Source: Flavobacterium haoranii (lineage in GTDB: Bacteria > Bacteroidota > Bacteroidia > Flavobacteriales > Flavobacteriaceae). Taken from it: a DNA stretch of 64,000 nucleotides. Where the stretch lies: positions 248,001-312,000 of the forward strand of contig NZ_CP045292.1 of NCBI RefSeq assembly GCF_009363055.1, in the 5' to 3' direction. The translations under genes and the position numbers were made by a program. Shown here piece by piece: positions 36,152-45,370 of this stretch. A model generated the notes under the pieces. The model did not search any database and was not told the origin of the DNA. It saw only the letters and a list, made by a program, of their open reading frames with translations. Position 1 is the stretch's first letter. The number at the start of each line of letters is the position of its first letter.

Positions 36152-38416
36152 ATGGCTTTTGATATTGAAATGATTGAAAAAGTGTACGAAACTATGGCAA
36201 CTCGTATTGATAGAGCTCGTGAATTAGTTGGTCGTCCACTTACATTATCCGAAAAGATTTTATATTCCCATTTATGGGATGGAATGCCAACTCAGGCGTT
36301 TACAAGAGGTAAAGATTATGTTGATTTTGCTCCTGATAGAGTAGCCTGTCAAGACGCAACCGCGCAAATGGCGTTATTGCAATTCATGCATGCTGGAAAA
36401 AGTAAAGTTGCGGTTCCAACAACAGTTCACTGCGACCATTTAATTTTAGCAAAAAATGGAGCAAAACAAGACTTAGAGTTAGCCAATAAACAATCTAAAG
36501 AAGTTTTCGATTTCTTATCATCAGTATCTAATAAATACGGAATTGGATTTTGGAAACCAGGCTCAGGAATTATTCATCAAATTGTGCTTGAAAATTATGC
36601 ATTTCCAGGAGGGATGATGATTGGTACCGATTCGCATACAGTTAATGCTGGTGGTCTAGGAATGTTAGCAATTGGTGTTGGTGGAGCTGATGCTGTTGAT
36701 GTAATGTCGGGTATGTCTTGGGAATTAAAATTTCCCAAATTAATTGGAGTAAAACTAACAGGTAAATTAAACGGTTGGACGGCTCCAAAAGATGTAATTT
36801 TAAAAGTAGCTGATATTTTAACCGTAAAAGGAGGAACTGGAGCTATTGTAGAATATTTTGGAGAAGGTGCAGAAGCAATGTCATGTACAGGTAAAGGTAC
36901 TATTTGTAATATGGGTGCTGAAATTGGAGCTACTACTTCAACTTTTGGTTACGACGATTCTATGAGAAGATATTTAGCGGCAACAGGTCGTCAAGATGTT
37001 GTAAATGCTGCAGATAAAGTAGCTTCTTATTTAACTGCAGATGCTGAAGTTTATGCAAATCCAGCTCAATATTTTGATCAATTAATAGAAATCAATTTAT
37101 CTGAATTAGAACCTCATATTAATGGACCTTTTACTCCAGATAGAGGAACGCCAGTTTCTAAAATGAAAGCTGAAGCTGAAGCTAACGGTTGGCCAATAAA
37201 AGTGGAATGGGGCTTAATTGGGTCATGTACCAATTCATCATACGAAGATATGTCGCGTGCTGCTTCTATTGTAAGGCAAGCTGTGGCGCATGGTATAACT
37301 CCAAAAGCAGAATTTGGTATTAACCCAGGTTCGGAACAAATTCGTTATACAATTGAAAGAGACGGAATTATTGCCGATTTCGAAAAGATGGGAACCAAAG
37401 TATTTACCAATGCTTGCGGACCTTGTATTGGACAATGGGATAGAGAAGGAGCAGACAAACAAGAAAAGAATACCATTGTGCATTCTTTTAATCGAAATTT
37501 TTCAAAAAGAGCCGATGGAAATCCGAATACGCATGCTTTTGTAACCTCTCCAGAGATGGTTGCTGCATTAGCAATTTCAGGACGTTTGGATTTTAACCCT
37601 ATTACAGATACCTTGTTAAATGATAAGGGAGAAGCGGTAAAATTGAATCCACCTTTTGGAGATGAATTACCAACTAAAGGTTTTGATGTTCAAGATCCTG
37701 GTTTCCAAGCACCAGCTGCAGATGGCTCTTCTGTTCAGGTTGCGGTTTCTCCAACCTCTGATCGTTTACAATTATTAGAACCATTCCCGGCTTGGGATGG
37801 AAAGAATATTACAGGAGCAAAATTGTTAATCAAAGCATTTGGAAAATGTACAACCGACCATATTTCTATGGCTGGCCCTTGGTTACGTTTTCGCGGTCAC
37901 TTAGATAATATCTCGAATAATATGTTGATTGGTGCTGTAAATGCATTTAACCAGGAAACAAATAAAGTTAAAAACCAATTAGATGGTAGTTATGATGCTG
38001 TTCCTGCTGTTCAAAGAGCATATAAAGCTGCAGGAGTTCCATCAATTGTTGTTGGTGACCAAAACTATGGAGAAGGTTCATCTCGTGAGCACGCTGCTAT
38101 GGAGCCTCGTCACTTAGGAGTTAAAGCGGTATTAGTAAAATCTTTTGCACGTATCCACGAAACCAACTTAAAAAAGCAAGGAATGTTAGCATTAACCTTT
38201 GCTAACGAAGCAGATTATGATAAAATTCAAGAAGATGATACTATCAATTTCTTAGATTTAACTGAGTTTGCTCCAGGAAAGCCATTAACTCTTGAATTTG
38301 TCCACGCTGATGGTTCGAAAGATATTATTTTGGCTAATCATACTTATAATGAAGGTCAAATAGAATGGTTTAAAGCGGGTTCTGCGCTAAATTTAATTGC
38401 AGCAGGAAAAGCATAA
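36152..38416 (+). CDS. Aconitate hydratase, mitochondrial type
   Basis: A 754-residue aconitase of the mitochondrial/Aco2-like type, which interconverts citrate and isocitrate. Signatures are [35 protein letters not shown], the cluster Cys in [14 protein letters not shown], the Cys pair in [13 protein letters not shown], and the swivel domain [20 protein letters not shown]. It lies 108 bases after acnB, behind its own terminator, so the two genes are probably transcribed separately. Confidence 0.94.
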   Translation: MAFDIEMIEKVYETMATRIDRARELVGRPLTLSEKILYSHLWDGMPTQAFTRGKDYVDFAPDRVACQDATAQMALLQFMHAGKSKVAVPTTVHCDHLILAKNGAKQDLELANKQSKEVFDFLSSVSNKYGIGFWKPGSGIIHQIVLENYAFPGGMMIGTDSHTVNAGGLGMLAIGVGGADAVDVMSGMSWELKFPKLIGVKLTGKLNGWTAPKDVILKVADILTVKGGTGAIVEYFGEGAEAMSCTGKGTICNMGAEIGATTSTFGYDDSMRRYLAATGRQDVVNAADKVASYLTADAEVYANPAQYFDQLIEINLSELEPHINGPFTPDRGTPVSKMKAEAEANGWPIKVEWGLIGSCTNSSYEDMSRAASIVRQAVAHGITPKAEFGINPGSEQIRYTIERDGIIADFEKMGTKVFTNACGPCIGQWDREGADKQEKNTIVHSFNRNFSKRADGNPNTHAFVTSPEMVAALAISGRLDFNPITDTLLNDKGEAVKLNPPFGDELPTKGFDVQDPGFQAPAADGSSVQVAVSPTSDRLQLLEPFPAWDGKNITGAKLLIKAFGKCTTDHISMAGPWLRFRGHLDNISNNMLIGAVNAFNQETNKVKNQLDGSYDAVPAVQRAYKAAGVPSIVVGDQNYGEGSSREHAAMEPRHLGVKAVLVKSFARIHETNLKKQGMLALTFANEADYDKIQEDDTINFLDLTEFAPGKPLTLEFVHADGSKDIILANHTYNEGQIEWFKAGSALNLIAAGKA

Positions 38417-38442
38417 AAAAGTTTATATCTTAAATAAATATT

Positions 38443-38471
38443 AAACGCTCAACTTTAGTTGGGCGTTTTTT
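38443..38471 (+). terminator. Rho-independent terminator after the second aconitase
   Basis: Stem AAACGCTCAAC / GTTGGGCGTTT (one G-T pair) with a TTTA loop, followed by T residues. Confidence 0.85.
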
Positions 38472-38497
38472 GTACATTTAATTTTAATTTTAGAAAA

Positions 38498-39160
38498 ATG
38501 AACTCGCTTTGGTATTTTGATGATGTAAATTTATTTTCGCTAATGTGTCCGCATAAGTATAATAAATCAACTCATTCACATAGATTTGATGGCTATAAAA
38601 AGAATGAATTTATTTATTTTGAAGACGATCAGGCTAATAAAATTTTTTTGATAAATAGTGGTAAAATAAAATTAGGTTATGTTAATGATGATGGGGAAGA
38701 AGTAATTACTGCTATTTTAACTAAAGGCGAAATTTTTGGTGAAAAAGCGATTTTAGGTGAAGAAAAAAGAGATGAGTTTGCTCAAGTTTTAGAAAATGGA
38801 ACGTCAGTATGTAGAATTTCTTCGGAAGAAATGTTGGAATTGCTTCGTCAACACAAAAATTTTAGCTTAAAAATTTATAAGTTTATTGGTTTCCGATTTA
38901 AAAAACTAGAGAGAAGATTGCAGTTAATGCTTTTTAAAGATGCCAAAACGAGATTAAAAGAATTTATTAATGAGTTAGCAGAAGAATTTGGTTATGTAAA
39001 TAAAGTTTCGGGTTACACGGTTATTCGACATCCTTATACTCAAAAGGAAATTGCAACCTTAATTGGAACTTCTCGACCAACATTGAATATTCTAATAAAT
39101 GAGTTGAACGATGAAGATTATCTTGATTTTAATAGAAAAGAAATAATATTAAAAAAATAG
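38498..39160 (+). CDS. Crp/Fnr family transcriptional regulator
   Basis: A 220-residue regulator with an N-terminal cyclic-nucleotide-binding-type beta-roll (IFLINSGKIKLGYVNDDGEE, KGEIFGEKAILG), a long dimer helix and a C-terminal winged HTH (YTQKEIATLIGTSRPTLNIL, about residues 180-199). Only two cysteines (17 and 105) are present, so it is not an Fnr-type iron-sulfur sensor. In the recognition helix, Arg193 aligns with E. coli CRP Arg180, while Pro194 and Ile198 replace CRP Glu181 and Arg185. That fits a TGTAA rather than TGTGA half-site. The ATG at 38498 is preferred to an in-frame TTG 39 bases upstream inside the terminator. No operator is seen at its own promoter. Confidence 0.9.
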   Translation: MNSLWYFDDVNLFSLMCPHKYNKSTHSHRFDGYKKNEFIYFEDDQANKIFLINSGKIKLGYVNDDGEEVITAILTKGEIFGEKAILGEEKRDEFAQVLENGTSVCRISSEEMLELLRQHKNFSLKIYKFIGFRFKKLERRLQLMLFKDAKTRLKEFINELAEEFGYVNKVSGYTVIRHPYTQKEIATLIGTSRPTLNILINELNDEDYLDFNRKEIILKK

Positions 39161-39184
39161 CCTTCAAATTTGAAGGCTATTTTT
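39155..39184. terminator. Bidirectional terminator between the Crp/Fnr gene and GAPDH
   Basis: Perfect palindrome ATAGCCTTCAAA / TTTGAAGGCTAT flanked by A and T runs, between two convergent genes. Confidence 0.9.
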
Positions 39185-39207
39185 GTGTAGTATAAATTTC
39201 TAACTTA

Positions 39208-40656
39208 TTAATAATAAGCGTAACGTCTTACTTTAGAAATGTATTTTGCTAATCTTATAACTTGGTGGCTGTAGCCATACTCGTTATCGTACCAAACATA
39301 CATAACAATATTTTTGCCATCAGGTGAAACAATAGTAGCATTGCTATCAAAAATTGATGGTGCTGAACTACCAACAATATCAGAAGAAACTAATTCATTG
39401 TTTAAAGAATATTTAATTTGCTCTACTAAGTTTCCTTCTAAAGCATATTTTTTAAGAATGTTATTTACTTCCTCAATAGTAGTTTCTTTACCAACTTCTA
39501 AGTTTAATACAACTAATGATCCGTTTGGAACAGGAACACGAATTGCATTCGAAGTTAATTTACCAGCTAAAGAAGGTAAGGCTTTTGCAACTGCACTACC
39601 AGCACCAGTTTCTGTAATTACCATGTTTAAAGCAGCAGCTCTACCACGACGGTATTTTTTATGCATGTTGTCAACCAAATTTTGGTCGTTTGTATAAGCA
39701 TGAATAGTTTCTAAATGTCCTTTTACAACTCCAAGAGTTTCTTCCATTGCAGCTAAAACTGGCGTAATAGCATTTGTGGTACAAGAAGCAGCAGAATAAA
39801 TTTTAACTTCGTCTGGGTTAAAATCATTATGATTAACACCATAAACAATGTTTGGAACACCTTTACCAGGAGCAGTTAACAATACTTTTTCAACTCCTTT
39901 TGAAGTTAAATGTCTGCTTAATGCTTCTTCAGTTGTAAATGCACCTGTATTATCGATTACCAATGCATCTTCAATTCCATATTTTGTATAATCAATTTCT
40001 TCTGGACTTCCAGCTGAAATAATATGTACAGTTGTACCATTAATAATTAAAGCATTGTTTTCTGGATCAGCTTGAACTGAACCTTCAAAATCACCATGTA
40101 CAGAATCATAACGTAGTAATGAAGCTCTTTTTTCTAATAAAACAGCATCATTTTTATCGCGAACTACAATTGCTCTTAATCTTAATTGTTGACCTTTACC
40201 CATTTTGCTCATCATTTCGCGAGCTAATAAACGTCCAATTCTACCAAAACCGTATAGTACTACATCTTTAGGTTTAATTTCATTGTAGCTTTTTGCATTT
40301 TTCAATTTGTCTATAACAAATGCTTTAGCATCATTATATTTTTCATCTTCTAAATGATATTCATAAGTAAGTTTACCAATGTCTAATTTTGATGGTGGTA
40401 AATCTAAGCTTTCAATTGCTCTGGCAATCTCTACAGAATCAAAAACATTAATCGGTTTTTGAACAAATGCACCTGCATATTCGTGTAGATTAATGATATC
40501 GCTTACATTTCTATCAATTAATTGATTTCTAAATAATACCAATTCGATTGATTTGTCGTACCATAAATCGCTAATAATTTTAATAAATTCTACACAAGCT
40601 TTTCTTCTGTCGGCTTGAAAAGCAAGTTCTTTCTCGTATAAAACGTTATTATTCAT
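39208..40656 (-). CDS. Glyceraldehyde-3-phosphate dehydrogenase, long form
   Basis: A 482-residue GAPDH with an extra N-terminal region of about 125 residues, typical of the long Bacteroidetes form. The NAD-binding motif VLYGFGRIGRLLAREMM follows. The catalytic Cys is in SAASCTTNAITP, the substrate region in HAYTNDQNLVDNMHKKYRRG, and the C-terminus has WYDNEYGYSHQVIRLA. It catalyses the glycolytic or gluconeogenic glyceraldehyde-3-phosphate step; cofactor preference cannot be read here. Confidence 0.93.
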   Translation of the reverse strand: MNNNVLYEKELAFQADRRKACVEFIKIISDLWYDKSIELVLFRNQLIDRNVSDIINLHEYAGAFVQKPINVFDSVEIARAIESLDLPPSKLDIGKLTYEYHLEDEKYNDAKAFVIDKLKNAKSYNEIKPKDVVLYGFGRIGRLLAREMMSKMGKGQQLRLRAIVVRDKNDAVLLEKRASLLRYDSVHGDFEGSVQADPENNALIINGTTVHIISAGSPEEIDYTKYGIEDALVIDNTGAFTTEEALSRHLTSKGVEKVLLTAPGKGVPNIVYGVNHNDFNPDEVKIYSAASCTTNAITPVLAAMEETLGVVKGHLETIHAYTNDQNLVDNMHKKYRRGRAAALNMVITETGAGSAVAKALPSLAGKLTSNAIRVPVPNGSLVVLNLEVGKETTIEEVNNILKKYALEGNLVEQIKYSLNNELVSSDIVGSSAPSIFDSNATIVSPDGKNIVMYVWYDNEYGYSHQVIRLAKYISKVRRYAYY

Positions 40657-40691
40657 GAAGTAAAAATATAGTGTTGTTTATAATTTTGGTG

Positions 40692-40699
40692 CAAAAGTA
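40692..40699 (-). promoter_or_regulatory. -7 promoter element of GAPDH (minus strand)
   Basis: On the minus strand this reads TACTTTTG, a TAnnTTTG match, with TTTA (near TTTG) 19 bases upstream. It lies 35 bases before the GAPDH start. Confidence 0.65.
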
Positions 40700-40732
40700 C
40701 TTATTTCAATCGTTTTCGTAAAACATTTTAAT

Positions 40733-40762
40733 AAAAAAAGTGCGTGTTGTAAAACACGCACT
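40733..40762 (-). terminator. Rho-independent terminator of the HtrA-type protease gene
   Basis: Perfect 10-bp stem AGTGCGTGTT / AACACGCACT; the A run on the plus strand is a T run in the minus-strand direction. Confidence 0.88.
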
Positions 40763-40783
40763 CAAACAGTAATTATTAATTGT

Positions 40784-42163
40784 TTATAAAATAGCTCTCA
40801 TTATTTCACCATTTGATGTTATCAATTGATATTGAGATTTTTGATTTCCTTTCGATTTAATATATTCGGCAGCACTTTGTGCATTAGAAGTTCTTTTTCC
40901 ATCAATGCTTAAGATAATCGCACCTTCTAATTCATTTGCATATCCTTTGTATTCATCATTGGTAACTGATTTAATTTTAATGCCATAATCTACATTGAAT
41001 TTTTGTTTGTCATTATTTGTAATGTCTTCAAATTCAATTCCGTTTGCTTCATAAACTAAAAGTTCTTTTTTGCTTAATTTAACCGGAATTATTTTTTCAT
41101 TTTCATCTCTAATAACTGTAACATTTATAACATCATCTGGTCTTTTGGTGTTGATGTAAGAAGTTAAATCGCTAAATGAGTTCACTTTTTTATCGTCTAA
41201 TTTAATAATGATATCACCTTCTTTAATTCCAGCTTTTTCAGCCCCAGATTTTTTAGTAACTCCAGCAACATAAAATCCTTGTGTTTGACTTACTCCTAAG
41301 TTGTCTGCAACAGCACTATTAAGTTCTGATCCTTCTACACCTAAAATTCCTCTTTGAACATTTCCAAATTGCATTAAATCTTCAATAATTTTTCTCGTAA
41401 TATTTGATGGTACTGCAAATGAATATCCTGCGTAACTTCCTGTTGGAGATGAAATCATGGTATTAATTCCAATTAATTCACCTCTTGTATTTACTAGAGC
41501 GCCACCACTATTTCCTGGATTTACGGCAGCATCTGTTTGAATAAATGATTGTAACCCCGAATTACTTAAATCTCTAGCCTTTGCAGAAACAATACCTGCG
41601 GTTACAGTTGAATTTAAATTGTATGGATTTCCAACCGCTAAAACCCATTCTCCAACTTTTATTGCTTCTGAATCGCCAAAAACCATGTAAGGTAGTTTTT
41701 CATCTGCATCAATTTTTAATAGTGCAATGTCCATTTTAGAATCAGTACCTACAAGTTTTGCTTTATAAGTTTTATTGTTATTTAATGTAACTTCTAATTG
41801 AGTTGCATCTTGAATTACGTGATTATTTGTAGCAATATAACCATCTTCTGAAATAATTACTCCAGAACCAGTTCCTACTTGTTCTTGTTGCATTCCTCCA
41901 CCTCTAGAGCCATAAATAAATTCCATAATGGGGTTGTATACTTTTCTTACACTTACATTCTTTACGTGTACAACGCTGTGTACAGCCATATCAGCTGCAG
42001 CCGTAAAATCAATATTTTCAGCGCCTAAACTTACATTTTTACTAAAAGTAGGAGCAACAGTCGTAATGGTATTAGATTTGGGTTCTAAAAATAATTTATA
42101 AGCTCCTAATGTGATAGCACCACTTAAAAGTGAAACTAATAATAAACTTCCTAATCTTTTCAT
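40784..42163 (-). CDS. Periplasmic trypsin-like serine protease (HtrA/DegP family)
   Basis: A 459-residue exported protease-chaperone with an N-terminal membrane/signal segment. The catalytic triad is visible: His in YIATNNHVIQDAT, Asp in SKMDIALLKID, and Ser in VNPGNSGGALVNT. Two PDZ domains follow (starting near VAGVTKKSGAEKAGIKEGDI, and the C-terminal region). It degrades or refolds damaged envelope proteins. Its upstream region holds a cluster of GTT(T)AAC elements, hinting at stress control. Confidence 0.9.
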   Translation of the reverse strand: MKRLGSLLLVSLLSGAITLGAYKLFLEPKSNTITTVAPTFSKNVSLGAENIDFTAAADMAVHSVVHVKNVSVRKVYNPIMEFIYGSRGGGMQQEQVGTGSGVIISEDGYIATNNHVIQDATQLEVTLNNNKTYKAKLVGTDSKMDIALLKIDADEKLPYMVFGDSEAIKVGEWVLAVGNPYNLNSTVTAGIVSAKARDLSNSGLQSFIQTDAAVNPGNSGGALVNTRGELIGINTMISSPTGSYAGYSFAVPSNITRKIIEDLMQFGNVQRGILGVEGSELNSAVADNLGVSQTQGFYVAGVTKKSGAEKAGIKEGDIIIKLDDKKVNSFSDLTSYINTKRPDDVINVTVIRDENEKIIPVKLSKKELLVYEANGIEFEDITNNDKQKFNVDYGIKIKSVTNDEYKGYANELEGAIILSIDGKRTSNAQSAAEYIKSKGNQKSQYQLITSNGEIMRAIL

Positions 42164-42222
42164 TTTTTAATAGCTTTTATTTTATATAGTAAAATTAAAT
42201 ACATTTTTTTAACAAAAAATCA

Positions 42223-42270
42223 GTTTAACGTGTAGTTAACAGTGTTTAACTTTTTATTAAGGATGTTAAC
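42223..42270. promoter_or_regulatory. Cluster of GTT(T)AAC elements between the HtrA gene and dapF
   Basis: Four copies are seen: GTTTAAC at 42223, GTTAAC at 42235, GTTTAAC at 42244 and GTTAAC at 42265. The last two are followed by CTTTTT and are 21 bp apart, close to two helical turns. This is likely a regulator binding array for the divergent HtrA and/or dapF promoters; the regulator is unknown. Confidence 0.5.
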
Positions 42271-42324
42271 TTTTTGCTCAATTTTTCATTTAATTAAAAT
42301 CACTATTTTATACTGTGTATTTTG

Positions 42325-42332
42325 TATTTTTG
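42325..42332 (+). promoter_or_regulatory. -7 promoter element of dapF
   Basis: TATTTTTG matches TAnnTTTG and ends only 4 bases before the dapF ATG. If used, the transcript would have almost no leader. Confidence 0.5.
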
Positions 42333-42336
42333 TATA

Positions 42337-43127
42337 ATGAAATTTACTTTTTACAAATACCAAGGAACGGGTAACGATTTTGTCATGATTGATAATCGTC
42401 AAAAAAATTTTCCCAAAAATGATACCAAACTTGTTGCATTTTTATGTGATAGACGTTTTGGTATTGGTGCAGATGGGCTCATTTTGTTAGAGAATCATGA
42501 TAAATATGATTTTAGAATGGTGTATTATAATTCTGATGGTAATGAAAGTAGTATGTGTGGAAATGGGGAAGATGTTTGGTAGCGTTTGCAAAACATTTAA
42601 ATGTAGTGGATAAGAAAGCTGAATTTGAAGCAATAGATGGTTATCATTTTGCGACTATTGATACGGAAGGAATTGTTTCACTGCAAATGATTGATGTTGA
42701 TAAAGTTGATGTTGAAAACACATATACCTTTTTAAATACAGGTTCTCCGCACCACATAGAGTTTGTTGAGAATGTTAGAAATGTGAATGTTAAAGAAAAG
42801 GGGGCTTCAATTAGATATTCTGACTTGTATGGAAAACAGGGAAGTAATGTAAATTTCGTTTCTCCATTAGAAAATGACAAATTTGCAGTACGAACATATG
42901 AAAGAGGTGTTGAAGATGAAACTTTGTCTTGTGGAACAGGTGTAACAGCGGTTGCAATAGCACTTTTTGAAAACAAAAAAGTGTTTCAAAATGAAGTCGC
43001 AATGCAAGTTGAAGGCGGCGAATTAAAAGTTAAATTCGAAGAAGATAACGGAACATATAAAAATGTTTTTTTAATAGGCCCCGCAAAATTTGTTTTTAAA
43101 GGAGAAATTGAAATAGCGAGTTATTAA
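42337..43127 (+). CDS. dapF: Diaminopimelate epimerase (frameshifted as sequenced)
   Basis: Converts LL- to meso-diaminopimelate for lysine and peptidoglycan synthesis. The N-terminal half has [16 protein letters not shown] and the first catalytic Cys in SMCGNG. The frame then stops at GEDVW. One extra G in the G4 run at 42565-42568 restores [13 protein letters not shown] and continues to the second catalytic Cys in [13 protein letters not shown], giving 263 residues. The ATG at 42337 is preferred to an in-frame TTG 15 bases upstream inside the promoter. The gene is essential in most bacteria, so the break is probably a sequence error. Confidence 0.92.
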
Positions 43128-43134
43128 AATATTG

Positions 43135-43142
43135 TATATTTG
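43135..43142 (+). promoter_or_regulatory. -7 promoter element of the polyvalent-kinase-like gene
   Basis: TATATTTG matches TAnnTTTG and ends 8 bases before the ATG at 43151, again implying a very short leader. Confidence 0.5.
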
Positions 43143-43150
43143 TTACACAA

Positions 43151-43783
43151 ATGACTATAAAAGATGAATTACACAATGTCTTTTCGGGAACGTACGAAGT
43201 TAGGTTTGGAACAATTATCCAAACAATTACCAGTTACCTTGAAAACTGCACGCGAACAAGCACAGTGGCTAAAGGAACAAAGCACTTCAAAGAAGAAGAA
43301 AAAGAGAAATTAGAACTTTTTATTTCTCAAAATAATTTATGGTTAAATACTGTTGATTTTTCTCAATATGTAAGTGAAGGTGCCGAACAAAAAGTGTATT
43401 TAACAGATTCGGAACATGTTTTAAAATTAAATGATTCAATTTATTATACTTCTTGGATAGATTATTTTCACAATTTATTACTTCATAATTATTTTTTTGC
43501 AGATACTGCGTATGAATTAATTGGTTTTACCAAAAATGATAATGTATTATATGCAATAGTCAAACAAGCTTTTGTTTCTATTACTGATAAAACAGATTTG
43601 AGTTTAGTGAAAGAGTTTTTAATACAAAACGGTTTTGAAAATACTCGAAATAATGATTATTATAATATTGAGTTAGGAATAATTTTAGAAGATTTGCATG
43701 ATGAAAATGTATTGACTAAAAATGAAACTCTTTATTTTATTGACACTGTTTTTTATATTACTGATGCATTTTGGTCGAAATAA
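43151..43783 (+). CDS. Polyvalent-type protein kinase-like domain protein
   Basis: A 210-residue protein. The region SEGAEQKVYLTDSEHVLKLN, SWIDYFHNLLLHNYFFADTA, YELIGFTKND and DLHDENVLTKNETLYFID resembles the degenerate Ser/Thr/Tyr kinase domain known from polyvalent proteins of mobile elements: a VLKLN lysine strand, a DLHDEN catalytic-loop-like motif and an FID metal site. Here it stands alone between dapF and an acetyltransferase, with no phage or conjugation genes nearby. Function unknown; it may be a domesticated element-derived kinase. Confidence 0.6.
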   Translation: MTIKDELHNVFSGTYEVRFGTIIQTITSYLENCTRTSTVAKGTKHFKEEEKEKLELFISQNNLWLNTVDFSQYVSEGAEQKVYLTDSEHVLKLNDSIYYTSWIDYFHNLLLHNYFFADTAYELIGFTKNDNVLYAIVKQAFVSITDKTDLSLVKEFLIQNGFENTRNNDYYNIELGIILEDLHDENVLTKNETLYFIDTVFYITDAFWSK

Positions 43784-43786
43784 TAA

Positions 43787-44320
43787 ATGAAAATGACTTT
43801 AAAAGGACAAAATATATTTTTACGAGCTCTTGAACCCGAAGATTTAGAGTTCATTTACTTAATTGAGAATGATGAATCTATTTGGGAAGTAAGTCATACT
43901 CAAACACCTTATAGTAAATTTTTAATTCGTCAGTATCTCGAAAATGCACATCAAGATATTTACGAGGCCAAACAATTACGTTTAGCTATTTGTAAAAATG
44001 ATACTACTCAAGCAATCGGATTAATCGATTTGTTTGATTTCGATCCACAACATTCTCGCGCAGGAATAGGAATTTTAATTCAAAATTCTTCTGATAGAAA
44101 TAAAGGAATTGGAACGGAAGCATTAGATTTATTAATAAAGTATAGTTTTTCAAATCTTCAGTTACATCAATTATATGCAAACATATCGACTGATAATGAA
44201 CCGAGTTTGCAACTTTTTACTAAATTTGGCTTTCAAAAAATTGGTATTAAAAAACAATGGAATAAAATTAACAATCAATATAAAGATGAAATTTTATTTC
44301 AGTTAATTAACGAAAAATAA
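43787..44320 (+). CDS. GNAT family N-acetyltransferase
   Basis: A 177-residue RimJ/RimL-like acetyltransferase. It starts with GQNIFLRALEPEDLEFIYLI, has the acetyl-CoA loop RNKGIGTEALDLLI, and ends with NEPSLQLFTKFGFQKIGIKK. The target amine is unknown. It follows the kinase-like gene after 3 bases and precedes mltG after 6, suggesting one operon. An alternative ATG lies at 43793. Confidence 0.85.
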   Translation: MKMTLKGQNIFLRALEPEDLEFIYLIENDESIWEVSHTQTPYSKFLIRQYLENAHQDIYEAKQLRLAICKNDTTQAIGLIDLFDFDPQHSRAGIGILIQNSSDRNKGIGTEALDLLIKYSFSNLQLHQLYANISTDNEPSLQLFTKFGFQKIGIKKQWNKINNQYKDEILFQLINEK

Positions 44321-44326
44321 GTTCCC

Positions 44327-45367
44327 TTGAATCTAAAAAAAATAATTGCAATTATTGCTGTATCAGGTTTAATTGTTTTAGGAAGTATGGCTGGTTATGT
44401 TTATTACAAAGCTTTTACAGCTAATACTACTTTTGTTCAAAAAGAAGTGTTTGTTTATATTCCTACAAATGCAACTCAAGAAGAAGTAAAAGAAGCTATA
44501 AGTCCGTTTGTAAAAGATTGGAGTAAATTTGAATTCGTAGCCAATAAAAGAAATTATTTTACCAATACTAAAGCAGGTAAGTTTTTACTAAAACAAAACA
44601 TGAACAGTTTCGATATGGTTCGTGCTTTAAGAAGTAATATTCCTGTAAATGTTGCTTTTAACAATCAAGAAAGTATCGAAAAATTTGCGCAACGTCTAGC
44701 AAATCAATTAGAGCCAGATAGCATTGAATTAATGAATGCTTTTACTAATAAAGATTTTTTGAGTAAAAATGAAATTGATAGCGAAAATGTTTTAAGTCTT
44801 TTCATTCCTAATTCTTATGAGTTTTACTGGAATACTTCAGCTGAAAAACTTGCTGATAGATTAGCTAAAGAATACCACATTTTTTGGAACGATGAAAGAA
44901 AAAGCAAAGCTGCTAGTTTAAATTTAACGCCTCAACAAGTTTCAGTATTGGCTTCAATTGTTCAAAAAGAAACTGCAAAAGTAAGTGAAAGACCACGAGT
45001 AGCTGGAGTTTATTTAAACAGATTAGCTACAGGAATGCCTTTACAAGCTGATCCAACGGTTATTTATGCAATTAAAAAACAATCAGGCGATTTTGATCAA
45101 GTAATAAAAAGAGTTTTTCACAACGATTTAATCATAGATTCTCCTTATAATACTTATAAATACGCTGGATTGCCACCTGGACCAATTTTTATGCCAGATA
45201 TTTCTTCTATCGATGCAGTTTTAAACGCAGAGAAACACGATTATCTATATTTTTGTGCTAGTCCAGATAATCCTGGTTATCATGCTTTTGCTTCTAATTA
45301 TGATGCTCATATGGTAAATGCGAGAAAGTATGCCAACTGGGTAAATAAACTAGGAATTAATAGATAA
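44327..45367 (+). CDS. mltG: Endolytic murein transglycosylase
   Basis: A 346-residue YceG/MltG family protein that cleaves new glycan strands to end their elongation. An N-terminal membrane anchor (IIAIIAVSGLIVLGSMAGYV) precedes the LysM-like part, and the catalytic domain has SVLASIVQKETAK with the conserved Glu, then MPLQADPTVIYAI, SPYNTYKYAGLPPGPIFMP and YLYFCASPDNPGYHAF. It starts at a TTG six bases after the acetyltransferase gene. Confidence 0.93.
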   Translation: MNLKKIIAIIAVSGLIVLGSMAGYVYYKAFTANTTFVQKEVFVYIPTNATQEEVKEAISPFVKDWSKFEFVANKRNYFTNTKAGKFLLKQNMNSFDMVRALRSNIPVNVAFNNQESIEKFAQRLANQLEPDSIELMNAFTNKDFLSKNEIDSENVLSLFIPNSYEFYWNTSAEKLADRLAKEYHIFWNDERKSKAASLNLTPQQVSVLASIVQKETAKVSERPRVAGVYLNRLATGMPLQADPTVIYAIKKQSGDFDQVIKRVFHNDLIIDSPYNTYKYAGLPPGPIFMPDISSIDAVLNAEKHDYLYFCASPDNPGYHAFASNYDAHMVNARKYANWVNKLGINR

Positions 45368-45370
45368 GGT

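Noticed and set aside
36044-38416. Tandem aconitase genes as a duplication
   Set aside because: The two proteins belong to different aconitase types (AcnB and mitochondrial type) with different domain orders, and this pairing is familiar in Flavobacteriaceae.
42322-42336. TTG start giving a longer DapF
   Set aside because: It lies inside the predicted promoter and adds residues before the conserved [14 protein letters not shown] start.
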